Assembly: GCA_963792125.1 (NCBI GenBank)
Contig: CAWBVA010000005.1
Span: 141,739 to 205,738 of the forward strand
Origin: Methanocella_A sp963792125
GTDB lineage: Archaea; Halobacteriota; Methanocellia; Methanocellales; Methanocellaceae
Length of the DNA: 64,000 nucleotides
Reading direction: 5' to 3'
Part shown: piece by piece, positions 53,624 to 61,797 of the stretch
Layout: each line of letters starts with the position of its first letter
Numbering within the stretch: the first letter of the stretch is position 1
Program-made: the position numbers and the translations under genes
The notes under the pieces: model-generated
Database searches by the model: none
Told to the model about the DNA's origin: nothing
What the model saw: the letters and a program-made list of their open reading frames with translations, nothing else

Positions 53624-54750
53624 CTACAGGTCGATGCGCCGTTCGACTTCCTTCGGGTCGTACTTCAGGGACACCAGCCGGCTCTGCCCGCGGGTGCCTT
53701 TGCCGGTGCTGCTCAGAGTGACAAGCTTGAGGGTCTCGAGGCGGTTCACCATCTCGTAGAACGACGTATAGCCCAGCCCGGTCTTCTCTTTGAAGCAGTC
53801 GTAGAGCTCGCCGGACGTGATCTCCTGCTTGCCGACGTCGACGATGCATTTGAGGATGACCTTCTCCTCCTTCTTCAGGCTCCGCACGACATAGTTCAGA
53901 TGCACGTACCGGGAACCCTCGTAGGCTTTCTCCACGTCCTCGGCGGAGATGCTGCGGCTGGCCCGGCGCTCGGCGTTCAGTCCGGCGCGCTTGAGCATGT
54001 TGATGCCGACACGGAGGTCGCCCGTGTCGGCGGTGTAGCCGGTGACGGCGTCCAGGACCTCCTCCGAGATGACGTTGGGGAAGAAGCCGTAGCGGATGCG
54101 GTACCGCAGGATGTCCTTGATCTCCTCGTTGGAGTACTGCGGGAACACGATCTCCTCGGGCAGGAACACGGACTGCACCTGGGGGAGAGGTCCTTCGCCA
54201 TGTCCAGCGTCATGTCACTCAGGATGGAGATTACGCCCACTTTGGCGCCGGGGACGACCTCGTGCATGCGCAGCAGCGAGTAGAGCACGTCGTTGATCTC
54301 CTTGCTCATCATCAGGTAGTTGATATCGTCCAGCGCGACGATGAGCACCTTCTTCTTCTCGACCAGGTGCTTGGCGATCTGGGAGAACAGCTTCTTGAAC
54401 GAGATGCCGGAGGACGGCGGCGGGTAGCCGAACAGCTTTTTAAAGACCTGGGCGAAGATGGCGTACCGCGTCGAGTCCACCTGGCAGTTGATGTAGACAG
54501 GCAGGACCTTCTGGGTGGCGTTCTCCACCTCCTCGAAGACCTTGAGCACCGCAGACGTCTTGCCGGTGCCGGGCGCGCCCCTGCAGTAGGCGTTGAGCGG
54601 CGTGGCGCCGCGGAGCGCCGGGCCTATGCTGAACTGGAGCGACCTCATCTGCGACTCCCGGTGCAGGAGGTTCTCCGGCAGGAAGTCGAGCTCGAAGTAC
54701 TGCTCCTCCCTGAAGATGGTCTGGTCCCACAATAACAGGTCCTTGTTCAT
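53624..54750 (-). CDS. Orc1/Cdc6 replication initiator, frameshifted
   Basis: AAA+ initiator that binds origin DNA and loads MCM. Walker A GAPGTGKTSAVLKVFEEV and Walker B KVLIVALDDINYL are in the first frame. The frame breaks near 54185, where one G is missing in CCCAG(G)GTGCAG. It resumes as VQSVFLPEEIVFPQYSNEEI with sensor 2 in TGDLRVGINMLKRAG. The C-terminal winged helix follows (SGELYDCFKEKTGLGYTSFY, EMVNRLETLKLV). Repaired length is about 376 residues, normal for the family. Confidence 0.87.
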
Positions 54751-54910
54751 AGTGCGCTGCCTCCCGGTGATAATACTTTCAATTTGGTTAATTATGCGCT
54801 TTCCAGGTTAATAAACTATTCAGAATGCGCACTGAAAGTATTGTTTATACAGACATAAATAGCTTCTGCATGCCTGTTTTTAGTATTTTCGGAATAAGTG
54901 GCACGACAAG
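54751..54910. other. AT-rich region with inverted repeats upstream of orc1/cdc6
   Basis: The region is AT-rich and contains AATACTTTCA at about 54772 mirrored by TGAAAGTATT at about 54833, plus TATGCGCTTT and AATGCGCACT. Orc1/Cdc6 genes often sit beside replication origins or are autoregulated, so this could be an operator or an origin fragment. No standard ORB box with its G-string was recognised. Confidence 0.3.
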
Positions 54911-54919
54911 TCAGATGAT

Positions 54920-55100
54920 AAGTCGCCAAGAGTCCAAGAAGAGACGCATAAGACGCCACTTTAATAGCAACCGAAGATTTCAAGGCGCCAAGCATGTTTT
55001 CAATTTAAGTCCTAAGGTACTAAGCCGTCGGGAAGTAATAACAAGTTACTAAGTCTTGGATCCCTTGGCGACTTAAAATCTCTTTCTGGCCCTTGGCGCA
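54920..55100. repeat. GGCGCC/ACTAAGG repeat element, copy G
   Basis: In the minus orientation it carries the family core at 54953-54992 (CTTGGCGCCTTGAAATCTTC, then GGTTGCTATTAAAGTGGCG). Around it are AAGTCGCCAAG, CCTAAGGTACTAAG and TTGGCGACTTA units. It lies upstream of orc1/cdc6 and downstream of the ferredoxin gene. No gene is present. Confidence 0.68.
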
Positions 55101-55113
55101 GCGTGGTGCGCGC

Positions 55114-55951
55114 TTATTTAACCATTTCCAGGAATTCTTCGAGGTACATAGTCCCCGGCAGCGGTGTCGCGCGCGCGGCGGACTCGACAGGGAATATTTT
55201 CAGTACGCCCGGTTTGCAGATCGTCTCACATCGCCCGCAGCCCTTGCACCGGCCCGGGTCGATGTACGGGCCGCTATGGATGTCAACGGTGATCGCGGCA
55301 AACGGGCAGACGTGCACGCAGTTGGTACATCGGGTGCAGTCTTCGATGGGCGTCACGACCTTCGAGATGCCGAAGCCTGCGATGCCGTCGATGAACGCGC
55401 GTGATGCCTTTCGGGTCTTGAAGGCGAGACAACAGCAGGGGCAGCATGAGCACAACTCCACTGTGCTTCGGGGGTCAGCGCCGATGGCGTGGAACTCGGT
55501 CGTGGACCAGATCACGTTGGTGATCAGGCCCAGGGTGCGGGCCCTTTCGAGGTGCGCCAGCGCGTCGTCCTTCGTAATGGGGTGTACCCGGCCATGCAGG
55601 CCGATCTTCTTCGCGCCCTTACCCAGGAACAGGCACCCCAGGCCGATCGGGTAGTCCCGGCAGCTGTGGCTCTCCCGGCAGAGGCAGACGTCGGTGACAG
55701 CGATATAAGAAGCCGCGTCGACGAGGCGCCGGGCCGCGTCGATGGGGAGGACCGCCGGGTTGCTCTTGATGGCGGCGCCCACCGGGATTCATCGTGGCTA
55801 CCTTGAACCGCTTCCGCACGGCCACACGGTCGATCAGCGGCCCGACCAGCGGCAGCCTGGACAGCTTCAGACCCATGCTGACCGCCCGGTAGGTCACGGC
55901 GCCGATGATGCCATAGCCCTTGCCCTCCGGAGCACCGTCTTTTCCAGGCAT
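55114..55951 (-). CDS. Multi-cluster ferredoxin-like protein, frameshifted
   Basis: About 279 residues once a break near 55785 is repaired. The N-terminus MPGKDGAPEGKGYGIIGAVT leads to VTDVCLCRESHSCRDYPIGL near residue 90 and VELCSCCPCCCLAF near 165, two unusual cysteine clusters. A 2x[4Fe-4S] ferredoxin domain follows: EDCTRCTNCVHVCPFAAI and GRCKGCGRCETICKPGVL. The architecture resembles archaeal 4Fe-4S proteins of unknown role in electron transfer. It contains a GC-alternating tract near its 3' end. Confidence 0.72.
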
Positions 55952-56021
55952 ACGGGTTAATGTTACGCACGGATAGGTTAAAAACTTCTCAGTGCCGGAC
56001 TGCGTGAAAAATGAGGCCCGG

Positions 56022-56834
56022 TCAGGAAACGCTGTACCCGCCGGTCACCGTATCCCGGATGTTGAACTGGTCCCCGCGGCTCTGCCGGTAGAATACCGCG
56101 ACGAGATACATGATACATGCGTACTCTGCTATGATCAGGAAAGGCATCAGAAGTATTGTGACGATCAGTATCTCCAGTAAGAACATGACAACGGTGAAGA
56201 TCACGTAAGCTACGAAAATGGATAGCGCGGCGATTACCGCTGCTCCCGGGTTGGACAGTATGAGGCGGATAGGCCTCAGTGGGTTCAAGCCCTGCAGCAG
56301 GCTGCCGGTATCGGCGTACACGGCCCACTGGATGACGTTCAGGAAATAGATGACCAGCATCACCGGTATCGCCAGCATCAACAGCACCAGCCCGACCAGG
56401 ACTAAGGTATCGTCAGACCGCGCCAGAAAGATGAGCAGAAAACCCGGGACAAAGCACAGCATTTCAAATACGAAGGCTTCGAGCACGATGATAAAGGTCA
56501 TGATCCCGTCTTTCACCAGCTCTCCCGGAGATTCCAGCCCCGTGGGCATCTCGCTGCCTCCGTCGATGACTGTTTTGATGCACTGGCTGGCGAATCCCAT
56601 GAACAGGACGCCTATCACAATTACTGGCAGGTAAGACAGGATAAACATTACGATCATCACCGGCACGTTTTCGCTGAATATCAAAAACGCTGTCACAAGC
56701 ATGACCGCCATAATCGCTATGGCCGCAAAGAAAGCTATACCCCAGATAGCCAGGCTTGTCACGTTTGAAACACCGAATTTCAACGCGTTTACGATATTAC
56801 CGACAGGTCCCTCATCGTTCACCATATAAACCAT
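56022..56834 (-). CDS. DUF4013 membrane protein
   Basis: 270 residues with six to seven hydrophobic helices, including IWGIAFFAAIAIMAVMLVTA and VLFMGFASQCIKTVIDGGSE followed by MPTGLESPGELVKDGIMTFI. The Gly-x-x-Pro and FxxxxxDG blocks are characteristic of DUF4013, a family common in methanogens and of unknown function. MVNDEGPVG at 56825 is an alternative start. Confidence 0.75.
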   Translation of the reverse strand: MVYMVNDEGPVGNIVNALKFGVSNVTSLAIWGIAFFAAIAIMAVMLVTAFLIFSENVPVMIVMFILSYLPVIVIGVLFMGFASQCIKTVIDGGSEMPTGLESPGELVKDGIMTFIIVLEAFVFEMLCFVPGFLLIFLARSDDTLVLVGLVLLMLAIPVMLVIYFLNVIQWAVYADTGSLLQGLNPLRPIRLILSNPGAAVIAALSIFVAYVIFTVVMFLLEILIVTILLMPFLIIAEYACIMYLVAVFYRQSRGDQFNIRDTVTGGYSVS

Positions 56835-56901
56835 TATTATAAGAGAATGTCATCAATTATTAATTTATTCTGACGATTTATGAATCGGTGACCGTCTCAT
56901 T

Positions 56902-57009
56902 TTACCACTCTTTTCTTCTGTCACCGCTCAGCTCCCGGGTCAGCACGCCTATGAGGTCACGGTGTTTCTTCAGGATGTCGTGCCATGTACTGCCTTTGTC
57001 GATGTGCAG
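56902..57009 (-). CDS. Possible small basic protein, start unclear
   Basis: A short minus-strand frame reads VLHIDKGSTWHDILKKHRDL, then IGVLTRELSGDRRKEW and a stop. The amphipathic, charged sequence looks coding, but there is no ATG, GTG or TTG at its beginning; only a CTG at 57009 after GAAGGCGGG. It may be a fragment or be affected by a missing base. Confidence 0.25.
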   Translation of the reverse strand: MHIDKGSTWHDILKKHRDLIGVLTRELSGDRRKEW

Positions 57010-57083
57010 TACCCGCCTTCTTTATTGCAGGACGATTGCGTACGGCCCTCTTATAAATATCATGAGTCCCTAACAAATTAGTA

Positions 57084-57533
57084 ATGGAAAAGCTCACGGT
57101 CACGCCCATCGGCTACGTGCGGAACGGCGCCACGCCGGAAATCCGCTCGGAGGAGTACCGGCACCTCATCTCGGACATAGTCATCGAGCCGGAGTACGCC
57201 GACGGCCTCATGGATATCGAAGAGAACGAGTTCCTCACCGTCGTATTCTATTTCGACCGCAACGACGGCGAGTACCGGCTGCGTCTCCACCCCCGGGGCG
57301 ACCCGTCCCGGCCCATCACCGGCGTCTTCAACACGAGAAGCCAGTTCCGGCCCAGCCCCATTGGCATCACGGTGACAAAGCTTATAGGGCGAAAGGGCAA
57401 TACGCTGGTTGTCGAAGGCCTCGATGCGCTGGACGGGACGCCCGTCCTGGACATCAAGCCTCATGTGCTGACCTTTGACGAAGGGAAGGAAATCGATGAT
57501 CCAGGGAAAAACAGAGTTAGAAAGCCTCGTTAA
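57084..57533 (+). CDS. trmO: TsaA/TrmO family tRNA methyltransferase
   Basis: 149 residues. TVTPIGYVRNGATPEIRSEE opens the protein. VFYFDRNDG, RLRLHPRGDP, GVFNTRSQFRPSPIGITVTK and LDALDGTPVLDIKPH are the family blocks. TrmO uses S-adenosylmethionine to methylate t6A37 in certain tRNAs. Archaeal members are often linked to tRNA or to cofactor pathways. It overlaps the dUTPase-like gene by 38 bases in another frame, so the two are co-transcribed. Confidence 0.83.
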   Translation: MEKLTVTPIGYVRNGATPEIRSEEYRHLISDIVIEPEYADGLMDIEENEFLTVVFYFDRNDGEYRLRLHPRGDPSRPITGVFNTRSQFRPSPIGITVTKLIGRKGNTLVVEGLDALDGTPVLDIKPHVLTFDEGKEIDDPGKNRVRKPR

Positions 57534-58002
57534 GGGCGGGCTGGTAGAAGGCGCGATAGACGCTGCCTCGCAGACACAGGTGAACGGCCTGGAGCTGACC
57601 GTCTGCCGGGTGGAGGCGTTCTACGGCCCGGGACGCATCGGTTTCGACAACGCCGACCGGGAGCTGCCGTCATTCAAGGAGCTCGAATGGGGCCGGGACG
57701 GGTGGCTGTACCTGCGGGAAGGCTGCTACAAGATCGTCTTCAACGAGATCGTCTCCATACCGAAGGACATGTGCGCCATCGCGAGGCCGAGGTCGAGCCT
57801 CCTGCGCATGGGAGTCACAGTCGAGACTGCCGTCTGGGACGCGGGATACAAAGGCCGGAGCGAGGCGCTGCTGATCGTACACAACCCGGCCGGGTTCTAC
57901 ATCAAAAAGGATGCCAGGGTGGTCCAGCTCCTGTTCATGCGGCTCGAGAATGCCGTGCTTCAGGGCTACGACGGGCGCTACATGAACGAGAACATCAATT
58001 GA
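57496..58002 (+). CDS. dUTP diphosphatase / dCTP deaminase family protein
   Basis: 168 residues from the ATG at 57496 (MIQGKTELESLVKG). IARPRSSLLRMGVTVETAVW and DAGYKGRSEALLIVHNPAGF are the trimeric dUTPase/dCTP deaminase core, with the Arg-Ser-Ser phosphate loop. The E-T-A-V-W-D-A-G-Y-K-G stretch fits archaeal dUTPases better than deaminases, but the two are hard to separate by eye. It keeps uracil out of DNA. Confidence 0.78.
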   Translation: MIQGKTELESLVKGGLVEGAIDAASQTQVNGLELTVCRVEAFYGPGRIGFDNADRELPSFKELEWGRDGWLYLREGCYKIVFNEIVSIPKDMCAIARPRSSLLRMGVTVETAVWDAGYKGRSEALLIVHNPAGFYIKKDARVVQLLFMRLENAVLQGYDGRYMNENIN

Positions 58003-58003
58003 G

Positions 58004-59923
58004 CTATTCGACGGCCGGCAGCATGACCACGAATTTTGCGCCCTTCGTGGAATCCCCCGGGATGCGGTCCTCTACCCATACCCTGCCGTGATAGTCGTCC
58101 ACCAGCGTTTTTACCAGGTACAGGCCGAGGCCTCTTCCGGTTGCTTTTGTGGCCCCTCTCTGGAACCTCACGAACAGCCGCCTCTTCAGGCTGTCAGGTA
58201 TGCCGGGGCCGTTGTCCGCAACGCTGGTAATACAGCAGGCGTTGCCATCCTCCAGGGCTCGTTTTATGCTTATGTCGATGGTCAGGGGCCCGGTCGAGTG
58301 CTTTATCGCGTTGCCGATGATGTTCGAGAACACGTCGGTCAGCAGTTCGTTGGCCATTACGAAGCAGTCGCATCCATGGAAGTCGATGTGAACATCCCGC
58401 CCTTCCATGCCGGAATATTTGGGCAGGAGATCGCCGATCACTTGGCTGACATTCACCCGGGTGGTACAGAAGCCGCCTTCCCTGGCGCGCTGAAGCTTGG
58501 TGACGTTTCTGATGAGACGGGTGCTGCTTTCCAGCGCTTCATACGGCCTGGTCAGTAGTGCCCTCGTTTCGTCGTTCAGGTCCGGCCTGCCGAGAGCGAG
58601 TTCAAGGTAGCCTATGCCGATCTGGTTCATGTTGTTGATGTCGTGGCTCATCAAATCCAGGTACAGTTCCGCCTGGGCCTTTGCATCCTGCAGTTCGGTC
58701 TCCGCGAGCTTGCGCTTTGTGATGTCCTGGATGATGCCGTAAATCCGCGAGGGATTGCCCGATGAGTCCCGGGCCAGCTTATCGGCCACGACGTTGACAC
58801 AACGCCTCGTGCCGTCCCGGGCGACAATGCTGTAGTCGATGTTGAACAGCCTGTTTTCATGGACCGCCGCATCGAATGCCATCAGTACCATCTCGCGATC
58901 GTCAGGTAAGACACTGGACAGGAGTAACTCTGCAGTGGGCTGGATGCTCCCGGGGTCGTAGCCGAATATCCGGTAGACTTCGTCCGACCACTGCATCTGG
59001 CCGGTCTTGAGGTTCCACGCCCAGTTGCCGACATGAGCGATGATCTGGGCCCGGGCGAGGATGGCCTGGCTCTTTTTCAGCGCGTTCTCCATGAGCTTGC
59101 GCTTTGTGATGTCCCGGATGTATGCACAGTTGTATTCGTTCCCGCGGAACTCGATGTAGTTGTTCATGATGGTGACCGGGATGAGATGGTCATCCCGTGC
59201 CCGGAGCGTCGACTCGGTGTGGTAGTAGCCGGACTCCTTCAGGGCCTTCCATTGTCCGGGCAATTTATCTTTCGGGGATTCCGGCTCGATCTCCCACGAT
59301 TTCATCGCGAGCAGCTCATCGCGGGAGTAGCCTGTGGCCTTGCACAGCGCATCGTTGACGTAATGGAAGCTGCCGTCAGGGTTTATCCAGGCAATGAAGT
59401 CGGCGGCCCGGTCGATCGAGAACCGTGCCAGCATCAACGAATTTTCGGCCTTGTTACGCTCGGTGATCTCGTTCTTCAGGGATTCGTTGATGTCGCTGAG
59501 CTCCTGCGTGCGCTCCCGGACCTGCTGCTCCAGGGTATCGCGCATCCGCCGCAGGCTGTCCTCAGAGGCTTTCAAACCGTCGTACAGGAGGTCCTTCCGG
59601 GCGGCAATCGTCCCCACCAGGTACGCGGTAGCCACGAAAACGAGAGCGCGGAGGAACGATTCATACGGCAGCATGCCATCGGACGCGTAGCTGAGGACAA
59701 TGTGGAGAACGCCAAGCGACAGCGCTACATAGATGGCTTTCCGGTGGTACCAGATCCCGGCGAGGATTATGGGGATGTAGAACAGGTGCGTGTAGACGAC
59801 CTCAATTCCGAGAATCACGTTCACGTAAACTGCGAGAAACACGGTAATTGCCAGTAACAGGCCTAAAATAATCGGGTAATACCGCCGATGTTTACTCTTG
59901 TCGGCTTGCGCTTGGACATCCAT
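58004..59923 (-). CDS. Membrane PAS sensor histidine kinase
   Basis: 639 residues. Four to five N-terminal helices (IILGLLLAITVFLAVYVNVI and onward to residue 110) are followed by a coiled coil (RRMRDTLEQQVRERTQELSD). Two PAS domains lie near 165-280 (DFIAWINPDGSFHYVNDALC) and 290-410 (GNWAWNLKTGQMQWSDEVYR), each ending in IxDITKRK. The phospho-accepting His is in LDLMSHDINNMNQIG. The HATPase domain has N-box FSNIIGNAIKHS, VADNGPGIPD and GRGLGLYLVKTLV. The signal is unknown. The ATG at 59923 is preferred to the GTG at 59932. Confidence 0.88.
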   Translation of the reverse strand: MDVQAQADKSKHRRYYPIILGLLLAITVFLAVYVNVILGIEVVYTHLFYIPIILAGIWYHRKAIYVALSLGVLHIVLSYASDGMLPYESFLRALVFVATAYLVGTIAARKDLLYDGLKASEDSLRRMRDTLEQQVRERTQELSDINESLKNEITERNKAENSLMLARFSIDRAADFIAWINPDGSFHYVNDALCKATGYSRDELLAMKSWEIEPESPKDKLPGQWKALKESGYYHTESTLRARDDHLIPVTIMNNYIEFRGNEYNCAYIRDITKRKLMENALKKSQAILARAQIIAHVGNWAWNLKTGQMQWSDEVYRIFGYDPGSIQPTAELLLSSVLPDDREMVLMAFDAAVHENRLFNIDYSIVARDGTRRCVNVVADKLARDSSGNPSRIYGIIQDITKRKLAETELQDAKAQAELYLDLMSHDINNMNQIGIGYLELALGRPDLNDETRALLTRPYEALESSTRLIRNVTKLQRAREGGFCTTRVNVSQVIGDLLPKYSGMEGRDVHIDFHGCDCFVMANELLTDVFSNIIGNAIKHSTGPLTIDISIKRALEDGNACCITSVADNGPGIPDSLKRRLFVRFQRGATKATGRGLGLYLVKTLVDDYHGRVWVEDRIPGDSTKGAKFVVMLPAVE

Positions 59924-60134
59924 CGTTTCCACATCTTTTTATCCGGGATCATGTTCACGATCGTAAATACGAGCAGGGCATATCTGATTGTGAGTCACAG
60001 CCATGCTACAAACATAACAGTGTGAATGTTTTATTTATATTTATAAAAATATGTGTTCGCAGAACACCGGAATGCGCTGAGCCTGCATGCGAATGCCACG
60101 ATAATATTGGCCGCCTGCATCACCGGCAGGAACA

Positions 60135-60641
60135 CTAATCGAACTGGAACGACCGGAACGGTATCTGGCCGTGAGGCGTGCCCATGCCCCGGAGCTTGTT
60201 GACGATTTCGTCCCCGGGTACCAGATCGTCGAGCCCCTGGATGATCTTCCGGTATCGGACGACGCCGTTCTTGTCGATCAGGAACACAGTCGGATAGGCT
60301 GTGTCGGTGTCATTATCGTAGACGCCATATTCCTTGATGATTTTGCCGTCAGGATCGCTTGCCACGTGGAAAGGCAGGTGCAGGTCGAGTGCCATGTTTT
60401 TAGCCATGTCAAACCCGTCCGTGCTGATCGCGATGACGTCGCCGTCCTGCTGGACGATGTAATCGAACTTGTTGCCCAGGTTTGTCAGCTCTTCCCGGCA
60501 GGTCTGGCACTTGCTGTTCCGGTAAAAGAAAAGGACGAGGTTGTTCCGGCCCCGGTAGCCCGCCAGGTCAATGTCGTGGTACGTGACGTCCTTAGCCTTG
60601 AACTCCGGCGCCTCGTCCCCGACATCCACCTTTCCGCGCAT
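60135..60641 (-). CDS. Redoxin / peroxiredoxin-like protein
   Basis: 168 residues from MRGKVDVGDEAPEFKAKDV. The thioredoxin-fold active site is RNSKCQTCREELTNLG, a CxxC near residue 46, with HVASDPDGKIIKEYGVY and AYPTVFLIDKNGVVRYRK as in AhpC/TSA and thiol-oxidoreductases. The CxxC pattern suggests a disulfide exchange role rather than a classic one-Cys peroxidase. The frame is open to an earlier ATG at 60674; the later start is chosen because a TATA-like CTTTTTAAA about 30 bases upstream would make it nearly leaderless. Confidence 0.75.
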   Translation of the reverse strand: MRGKVDVGDEAPEFKAKDVTYHDIDLAGYRGRNNLVLFFYRNSKCQTCREELTNLGNKFDYIVQQDGDVIAISTDGFDMAKNMALDLHLPFHVASDPDGKIIKEYGVYDNDTDTAYPTVFLIDKNGVVRYRKIIQGLDDLVPGDEIVNKLRGMGTPHGQIPFRSFQFD

Positions 60642-60787
60642 GCGATACATATGAAGGAATATCATGACTGCCATTTAAAAAGTAAAGCAAATTAATAACA
60701 AAAACATTGAGTCAATTATTATATGAAATCCGCATTGCAACGCCCATTTTTTGCTTCTTGTATAATCACATAATGACAATTTTCCAT

Positions 60788-60928
60788 TACTCTCCATACT
60801 AATCGCGGTGCTTGCTTTTATAAAAAATCTATGACTAATAACCAGTACTCCTCCATTCTAATCGCGGTGCTTGCTTTTACTAAAAAATCTATGACTAACA
60901 ACCAGTACTCTCCATTCTAATCGCGGTG
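60788..60928. repeat. 59-base tandem repeat left of the palindrome
   Basis: Two nearly identical 59-base units, each with CCATACTAATCGCGGTGCTT or CCATTCTAATCGCGGTGCTT followed by GCTTTTA, AAAAAATCTATGACTAA and AACCAGTACT. AATCGCGGTG occurs at 60801, 60860 and 60919, exactly 59 bases apart; the third copy is the outer end of the palindrome. Confidence 0.85.
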
Positions 60929-61531
60929 CGACGCCCATGCGCTGCTGATGCTGCATGTGCTACTCCGGGTTTTTCCGGTGCTCCGGTGTCGGGAGACGGG
61001 CTCGCACCTTCGTCGACCCTACTCGCTATCGCTCGAAGAGTCTCCTTTGCAAGCCCTGAAAAACGCGCCCTCTGGGGCAGCGTTTTTCACACCCGCCACC
61101 TCCACACCCCTCGCACAGCTGACGCGTGCTGGGGCAAGCCGAAAAAACCCTCCGCCTTCCGCGGAGAAGCACACGCTACCCTTACCAGGAGTAGTAAACA
61201 CTACCCATACCATAATAGCACTGGCATTGATCCAATACTAGTCCTGGTACGCATTGCCTTTGCTGCTCTCGCGGTCCGCGGAGGGTTTTTCTGGCCTTTG
61301 GCCCCGCAGCACGCCTTCAGGCGTGCGAGGGGTGCGGAGGCGGCCGGGCAATGAACGCGCGCCCGACAGGGCAGCGTTGCTTAGCGCTTGCGAAGCGGTC
61401 GGAAGCCTGGCGCAGCGAAGCGCAGGCCGGGCTTGTCCGCGAGGGTGCGAGCGCGGCCCGGACGGCGCAGCACCTGAAAAACCCGGAGTAGCCCATGCAG
61501 CATCAGCGCGCATGGGCGTCGCACCGCGATT
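60919..61531. repeat. 613-base imperfect palindrome
   Basis: The outer 63 bases on each side match as inverted repeats with few differences: AATCGCGGTGCGACGCCCAT at 60919 and ATGGGCGTCGCACCGCGATT ending at 61531. Pairing resumes further in, for example CACACCCCTCGCAC with GTGCGAGGGGTGCG, and AAACCCTCCGCCTTCCGCGG with CCGCGGAGGGTTT. The centre near 61190-61240 is AT-richer. No convincing gene lies inside; open frames there are by-products of GC-rich sequence. Confidence 0.8.
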
Positions 61532-61690
61532 AATATTGATGACAAAGTAATGCTGATCGGTCTCCGATATTAGTAAGCATAGGGCGTCGCACCGCGATCG
61601 GTACGAAGACGAACCGGTTTGTCGATGCATCGAGAATATGACGGGATGGACGTCGCACCGCGATTGGTAAATGACAGACCGGATATTGAT
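61516..61690. repeat. 66-68-base degenerate tandem repeat right of the palindrome
   Basis: GCGTCGCACCGCGAT at 61516 and 61584, and the variant ACGTCGCACCGCGAT at 61650, are spaced 68 and 66 bases. Between them lie recurring GACC/AACCGG and TGATGCAT or CGATGCAT motifs, so the whole unit is repeated with variation. The motif is the reverse complement of that in the left repeats. Confidence 0.7.
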
Positions 61691-61797
61691 GCATTTTGAA
61701 TACCTGGCATTATAAGAACGCGGCCAGAACGGGCTACGCACCACGAACAATCGATAAAAAATTGTTATTTGATATACCTGTATCGTTTGTATTCACA

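Noticed and set aside
60788..61690. CRISPR array
   Set aside because: Left units are identical across repeat and interval; right intervals share motifs; the conserved block is only 15 bases; no cas gene is in the window.
60926..61750. Open frames of 95-170 codons inside the palindrome
   Set aside because: Both strands and several frames are open at once, the sequences are low-complexity, and no start or family was recognised.
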